Shown piece by piece: positions 58,662 to 64,000 of a DNA stretch of 64,000 bases. This DNA is from Elmis aenea (taxonomy: Eukaryota > Arthropoda > Insecta > Coleoptera > Elmidae). The DNA is taken from positions 30,243,467 to 30,307,466 of the forward strand of contig OX393584.1 of NCBI GenBank assembly GCA_947652605.1, given 5' to 3'. A program made the translations under genes and the position numbers. Numbering within the stretch: position 1 is the stretch's first letter; every line of letters starts with the position of its first letter. The notes under the pieces are model-generated. The model was given only the letters and a program-made list of their open reading frames with translations, was not told the DNA's origin and ran no database searches.

Positions 58662-59095
58662 ATATACTGCTGTATTTGTCGCTTCTGCCCAAAATTTCTT
58701 CCCGAAATCTGATCAAACAGTAAACATCTTGCCTTTTCCACTAGAGTACGATTCATACGCTCTGATAAACCATTTTGTTCAGGAGTGTATGGATTTGTCG
58801 TTCGGTGTACTATTCCATTTTTCTTCAAAAAACTATCAAACGCTTCATTACAGAATTCCCTACCATTATCTGTTCTCAGTATTTTAATTTTACTACCAAC
58901 TTGGTTTTCTGTCACGCTTTTGAATTCTTTAAAGCTATCGAATACTTGATCTTTTGTTTTAAGAAAATATACAAACGACATTCGACTGCAATCATCTTCT
59001 AAGAGTAAGAAATATTTTGATCCACCAATCGATTGAACTTCCATAGGTCCACATACATCTGCATGTACAACTTCTAACAAATTTGTTGATTTGTC
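58662..59095 (-). pseudogene. Copia-type pol, integrase part (truncated)
   Basis: The minus strand gives the DDE integrase core: LLEVVHADVCGPM (first D), LLLEDDCSRMSFVYFLKTK, LRTDNGREFCNEAF (second D) and PEQNGLSERMNRTLVEKARC (E). A one-base shift near 58700 separates this from a FWAEATNTA segment, which runs up to the nested insertion. The other side of the pol frame resumes at 56207. Protease, gag and the 5' LTR are absent; homology stops at about 59095, where the 137-bp repeat begins. Confidence 0.94.
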
Positions 59096-59365
59096 TCAAC
59101 TATTTTGAAATTTAATTTAGTTATTCAAAAAATTAAAAATTTTTAAAATTTTTCTCGAAAACGGCTCATACGATTTTGTTCAAATTTTAGTATGTTATAG
59201 AGTTTATTTTTCTTAGTATAATGCCGTTTGTCTCAACTATTTTGAAATTTAATTTACAAAGTTATTCAAAAAATTAAAAATTGTGAAAAATTTCTCGAAA
59301 ACGGCTCGTACAATTTTTTTCAAATTTTAGTATGTTATAGAGTTTAGTTTTTTAAGTAGGTAGTT
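59091..59365. repeat. Tandem duplication, 137-bp unit, two copies
   Basis: TTGTCTCAACTATTTTGAAA occurs at 59091 and 59228; both are followed by TTTCTCGAAAACGGCTC and TTTTAGTATGTTATAGAGTT. Confidence 0.88.
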
Positions 59366-59610
59366 CCAGAAAATCGTTTTTATACTTCTATTACTGTAAA
59401 ATATAAATTAAATCTCTATTCTTAAAGATGGAAGCGACTGTTGAAACTGCATCAAAGATTAATGTTGGGACACCATCCACCAGCTAGGGACATCTTCAGA
59501 GTAGTTATTACCTTACTTTTATCAATTTACAGTCGGCACAGGAGAATCAAGGGTACGTTATTATCATCAGGAAATAAAAACAAGTTGAATTTTTTAAAAT
59601 TTATTTGAAA
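59366..59610. other. No feature recognised
   Basis: Short stretch of mixed composition between two repeat blocks (contains GACACCATCCACCAGC). Nothing coding seen. Confidence 0.4.
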
Positions 59611-60985
59611 ATGTTTGCAAAATATCAAAAATACAAAATAACTTAACCAGACATTGGTAACTAAATCACAATAAAATTAATTAAAAATCTTAAATTTAAA
59701 AACAGAAAAGTTAGTTTCAAGTAGTTTTACGTTTCTTTAAATACATTTCATAAAAAATATCAAAAATACAAAATAACTTAACCAGACATTGGTAACTAAA
59801 TCACAATAAAATAAATTAAAAATCTTAAATTTAAAAACAGAAAAGTTAATTTCAAGTAGTTTTACGTTTCTTTAAATACATTTCATAAAAAATATCAAAA
59901 ATACAAAATAACTTAACCAGACATTGCTAACTAAATCACAATAAAATAAATTAAAAATCTTAAATTTAAAAACAGAAAAGTTAATTTCAAGTAGTTTTAC
60001 GTTTCTTTAAATACATTTCATAAAAAATATCAAAAATACAAAATAACTTAACCAGACATTGGTAACTAAATCACAATAAAATAAATTAAAAATCTTAAAT
60101 TTAAAAACAGAAAAGTTAATTTCAAGTAGTTTTACGTTTCTTTAAATACATTTCATAAAAAATATCAAAAATACAAAATAACTTAACCAGACATTGGTAA
60201 CTAAATCACAATAAAATAAATTAAAATTCTTAAATTTAAAAACAGAAAAGTTAATTTCAAGTAGTTTTACGTTTCTTTAAATACATTTCATAAAAAATAT
60301 CAAAAATACAAAATAACTTAACCAGACATTGGTAACTAAATCACAATAAAATAAATTAAAAATCTTAAATTTAAAAACAGAAAAGTTAATTTCAAGTAGT
60401 TTTACGTTTTTTTAAATACATTTCATAAAAAATATCAAAAATACAAAATAACTTAACCAGACATTGGTAACTAAATCACAATAAAATAAATTAAAAATCT
60501 TAAATTTAAAAACAGAAAAGTTAATTTCAAGTAGTTTTACGTTTCTTTAAATACATTTCATAAAAAATATCAAAAATACAAAATAACTTAACCAGACATT
60601 GGTAACTAAATCACAATAAAATAAATTAAAAATCTTTAATTTAAAAACAGAAAAGTTAATTTCAAGTAGTTTTACGTTTCTTTAAATACATTTCATAAAA
60701 AATATCAAAAATACAAAATAACTTAACCAGACATTGGTAACTAAATCACAATAAAATAAATTAAAAATCTTTAATTTAAAAACAGAAAAGTTAATTTCGA
60801 GTAGTTTTACGTTTCTTTAAATACATTTCATAAAAAATATCAAAAATACAAAATAACTTAACCAGACATTGGTAACTAAATCACAATAAAATAAATTAAA
60901 AATCTTAAATTTAAAAACAGAAAAGTTAATTTCAAGTAGTTTTACGTTTTTTTAAATACATTTCATAAAAAATATCAAATATATA
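59611..60985. repeat. Satellite array, 135-bp monomers, about ten copies
   Basis: ATACATTTCATAAAAAATAT recurs at 59741, 59876, 60011, 60146, 60281, 60416, 60551, 60686, 60821 and 60956, exactly 135 bp apart with no indels. Units differ by single bases only; only the first and last are more diverged. It lies about 170 bp beyond the stop codon of the ankyrin gene. Confidence 0.97.
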
Positions 60986-61103
60986 AAGGCTTCTTTAAAC
61001 TAATAATATCTTTTATAAGCTTTGGAATGTTAAGTCGTTCGAGAACAACAAAAAACTTGGATGATTTTCTTATATTATACTTGTCCACTAGATATTTCCT
61101 ACA

Positions 61104-61109
61104 TTTATT
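61104..61109 (-). terminator. Possible polyadenylation signal of the ankyrin gene
   Basis: AATAAA on the minus strand, about 50 bases after the stop codon at 61158-61160. Confidence 0.45.
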
Positions 61110-61157
61110 CCGGCTTAATTCTAATAGGGACGGCACTTCACACATAGATTTACATCT

Positions 61158-62374
61158 CTAAAAAGCATAATCTGAATTTGATTCCGGATCAAAACGGTTT
61201 CTAGCTATATACATTGCTCTAAACCAATCCGATGGTGTACAAAAAGAAAGCATCTGGCATGCGAGTTTTCTTACTGTTGAAGCCGGTATGGGCAAACGGT
61301 GTAGCACGTCCATATTTATGTCTTTCCAAGGGCGAAAAATGTAATATGGTATCGAGCAATGTTCAGGACAGTTGCTACACTCATAAACATCGACTAGACA
61401 AAATGCTTCTAGCTCGTCATCAAAACCGTACAAAGAATACACATCAATAATATCTTTTGTATTAACCGAAGCTCCAAAACTCAACAACGAATAAATTAAA
61501 GACACTCTGTCCGCTTTTCGAATCTGCTTACGATACAATGTTTTAGCCAATTGTCTAAAAGAACACTCTGTTGATAATTCTACCGCAACATCTGATTGTA
61601 ATAGCATATTAAAACATTGCACAAATTCTTCGGCTTTATAAGAACAACGCTTGACATAACTTCGTAAAAACGGAGTCGACATAGTTAACAATAACCTACA
61701 ATCGAAACGGGGCCACAATAGTTTAAACATAAACGCACTGCGCCTGAATATGGATAAATATATCGCATTGTCATTATTGTCACTGACCCAGTTAACATCG
61801 GCTCCTTTGGCCACTACAGTCGAGGCGATCTCGCAGCGTGATTTCAGCGCTAGTAACAACGTACTGAAACCACCTGAATTAACTACATTCATATCCGTTT
61901 CATAGTTAACCAAAATTGGTGCTATATTCAATTTATTCGCAACAATACTGTACATGAACGGTGTACAATAACAATAGCATTTAATACTGACATCGGCCCC
62001 ATAATACAACAGCATGCACACTATTTCTTCATTTCCATACCAAACAGCTTCATACAGAGGCGTATGACTGGTACAATCAGTTGCATTCAAATCTGCACCC
62101 TTTTCTATGAGTATTTTAGCAATTAATGGAGACTCTCTAGTAGCAGCAAAATGCAAAGGAGTTTGTTCCAGTCCATTGGCCAGTGTAACATCACATCCAG
62201 CATCTATAAGCTTCATAATAAATGCATCACTAAGATTGAGATTCAAGCTCATCAATAAAGGCGTCTCAAATGAGATATTTTGAGCGTTTATGTCAACCTC
62301 TGGCTGTGCCAATAATAGTTCCAATATTTCTGTGCTGGAAAAATGGCAGTTTTCAAAAATCACTGAATTGCAAC
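61158..62374 (-). CDS. Ankyrin gene, last exon
   Basis: The acceptor AATATTAG precedes 62374 and TAG is at 61158-61160. The reading frame needs one base from the previous exon. It carries about five ankyrin repeats and the unique C-terminus ending ESNSDYAF. Confidence 0.9.
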
Positions 62375-64000
62375 CTAATATTATTTTATATTTTTACAAG
62401 AAATTACTGATATACAGGTAGTCCACTTAATACAAAAGCAATTTGATAACTTATTTCTGTGATCAATATAAATAAATTTAATTAAATAAGATTACAACTG
62501 ATTAAAAGACATGTGTATTCAAATTAGCATTGCATTTCAACAAGAGATTCCCTGAATTAAACTTATTTAAATTTATAGTGATCTCTGTTTTGCACAGACT
62601 ATGATAGCTGCTACTATGTTAACCCATTAGTAATGCGGTCCCAGCAAAGCATAGATTACCGAAACATTTACCCCCATTGTAATAAATTAAATAAGTCAAG
62701 TACTTACTGATTAACAGCAACTGCATTATGAAGTGGAGTGTAATTTAAGTGCCTACGAGAAAACAATAATTTCTCTTCTTCAATCAATCTAAAGGCAGAG
62801 AAATAACTTTCAAGTTGATTGTTGATAGAGTTGTCAGAGGCTATAAAACCTACAAAAAATAATGAATTAAAAATTGATTAAATAAAAGACCTTTATCTTG
62901 GACTTTGTTTTTTTTTACGACTGTCTGCCTTCTTCTAAAAAGGATCCCATCTTACGTCATTGCACCGAGGTGTACTTAGACGTCTTCCGAGTTAATAAAA
63001 AAAAGATATTCACCGATTATTTTTCGACGTGATGTATTTGGTTTTAAAAACTAAAACTACAGTTTCTATCTTTTGGAACACTCCCCGTTATAAAGCCCTT
63101 TTTATAATAGATATTTATCAGTTTTGTCCTATTTGATCAAGACATTTCTTAAAACAACGATAACATTTCCGATTTCCGTTACAGATACTCATCATATGGG
63201 TCGCAGTTAACCAACATTTATCTATTGAATTGTTTAATGTTTTTTATATTTTTCGACATCTAATTCATATTGGTGAATGGTGGATGTGTAATGAATGTAG
63301 AATATTAATCCTTGAAAAATTATATTAATATACGTACCTGATGTGGAAGGTTGGAGTTCTTCTTCTGGCCTGTAAACAAAAAACATTTATTAGTTTAATA
63401 CAGCAAATATTCTAAGAAAGAAAAAATGTTCCAACAGATTTGTTCCCCTTGTGAATCTTTTATATTCAGCAAAAACTCGTATATATGATGCAAAAAACAT
63501 GAAAATGTTTATAAAATATTTCTCTTTTGGTATTAAAGTAGCCTAAGAAACTACATTTTATTGTGCTTACAACTTTTTTCTACAACTTCGAATTTTCACT
63601 TAAACGTTTATCAGGACATCAAGGCAGTGTTTTTCAACCGTGTGTCGCCAGCATTCTTTAGGTGTGCCGTGAAAAATTAAATCATAAATAAATAAATGTA
63701 CTACTACGAATGTCCAGAAACGTAGGAATTTTTTCTTTCTTTTATTATTTGAGCGACTACATTTGGTGCTGCAAATAAGCTTTTTTATCTGATTTGTTTA
63801 TCCAACTGAATGCATTATTTTGGGGTGTGAAAAATGGCGGTTGTGTTGTAAGTAAATAACGACGTTGCAAACGCGCACGTTACAATATGAACATATCAAA
63901 ATTTTTTAATTTATTTACTTACTTATTAACTGAATCTCCACATCACCGTCATCACCACAAATAAGCATATGAGCTTCAAGATTTTGTAGACGATCAAACC
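61158..64000 (-). CDS. Ankyrin-repeat protein, 5' part outside the window
   Basis: Four minus-strand exons are visible: 63919-64000 (open at the window edge), 63338-63369, 62708-62849 and 61158-62374. The first three join in phase. Ankyrin repeats are clear: YTPLHNAVAVN in the third exon, then in the last exon FETPLLMSLNLN, EQTPLHFAATRESPLIAKIL with EKGADLNATD, HTPLYEAVWYGNEEIVCMLL with YYGADVS, and KGADVNWVS. About 200 C-terminal residues have no further clear repeat; RLPIPASTVRKLACQML recalls a SOCS-box end but is not convincing. Ankyrin repeats bind protein partners; the partner is unknown. The junction between 62708 and 62374 is out of phase, so an exon is missing there or the gene is damaged. 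Confidence 0.85.
62416..62456 (-). other. Candidate 41-nt exon restoring phase (weak)
   Basis: Bounded by TTGATCACAG and T|GTATAT on the minus strand. Its length (2 mod 3) would join 62708 to 62374 without a stop, but the residues do not look like an ankyrin repeat. An alternative is a decayed exon near 62525-62570, where QESLVEM is followed, one base out of frame, by NANLNTHV. Confidence 0.2.
62708..62849 (-). CDS. Ankyrin gene, third visible exon
   Basis: Acceptor TTTTGTAG, donor AATCA|GTAAGT, 142 nt. It encodes an acidic linker and the start of an ankyrin repeat (NYTPLHNAVAVN). Confidence 0.85.
63338..63369 (-). CDS. Ankyrin gene, 32-nt micro-exon
   Basis: Acceptor TTGTTTACAG, donor ATCAG|GTACGT. 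It encodes PEEELQPSTS in phase with both neighbours. Confidence 0.75.
63625..63690. mobile_element. hAT (Charlie-type) terminus fragment
   Basis: CAGTGTTTTTCAACC followed by GTGTGCCGTGAAAAATT resembles the widespread hAT end CAGTGGTTCTCAACC with its GTGCCGCG phrase. No partner end found. It lies in an intron of the ankyrin gene. Confidence 0.4.
63919..64000 (-). CDS. Ankyrin gene, first visible exon (runs off the window)
   Basis: Open frame reading FDRLQNLEAHMLICGDDGDV and ending LIS with donor AGTAA|GTAAAT, which leaves two bases and matches the micro-exon phase. A GTAAGT four bases earlier would give the wrong phase, so this donor is chosen by frame. Confidence 0.65.

Overview
The window is nuclear DNA of an insect. 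It is AT-rich, its genes are split by GT-AG introns, it has arthropod-type families (an IDLSRF-type neuropeptide precursor, Copia and non-LTR retrotransposons, hAT and Tc1/mariner-like MITEs), and most of its length is repeats. A repeat-rich beetle-like genome is my guess, not something the sequence proves. No bacterial features, tRNA, rRNA or CRISPR array were seen.

Four genes can be supported. (1) A short NHERF/Sip1-type PDZ scaffold protein, uninterrupted, on the minus strand at 18923-19423. (2) A complete prohormone-4 (IDLSRF-like peptide) gene on the minus strand. Coding exons at 40671-40806, 26093-26377 and 25845-26038 join in phase to 204 residues, across a first coding intron of 14.3 kb. 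(3) A plus-strand gene (46475-49457, 5' end not found) for a Cys/His-rich nuclear-type protein. Its last two exons are repeated in a second copy at about 52084-54526. (4) A minus-strand ankyrin-repeat gene (61158 to beyond 64000) with four exons in view and one junction that does not resolve.

Layout. 0-18 kb: no host gene; degraded Jockey-like and other non-LTR fragments, MITEs (including a hAT element with a perfect 8-bp target duplication at 9056-9640) and short tandem duplications. 18.9-19.5 kb: PDZ gene and promoter. 20-24.2 kb: three decayed non-LTR reverse transcriptase fragments. 24.9-25.3 kb: a CpG-rich block. 25.8-41.1 kb: the prohormone-4 gene; its long intron holds an RNase H-bearing non-LTR tail, a 145-bp tandem repeat, a 158/160-bp satellite with dimeric higher-order structure, a foldback Tc1-like element and other transposon remnants. 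44.3-45.9 kb: a 184-bp satellite with a three-unit higher-order period. 46.5-54.5 kb: the Cys/His gene and its partial duplicate, both carrying the same reverse-strand non-LTR insertion in the last intron. 54.5-59.1 kb: a second hAT copy, joined to a truncated Copia element that is itself split by a plus-strand non-LTR element. 59.1-61.0 kb: a 137-bp duplication and a 135-bp satellite. 61.1-64 kb: the ankyrin gene.

The most interesting points are the duplicated terminal exon, whose coding part has diverged about six times more than the DNA next to it while staying open and in splice phase; the hAT element that marks the duplication edge without a target duplication; and the satellites with higher-order organisation, one of them inside a neuropeptide gene. 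All exon boundaries were read by eye from splice signals and phase; no database search or alignment program was run.
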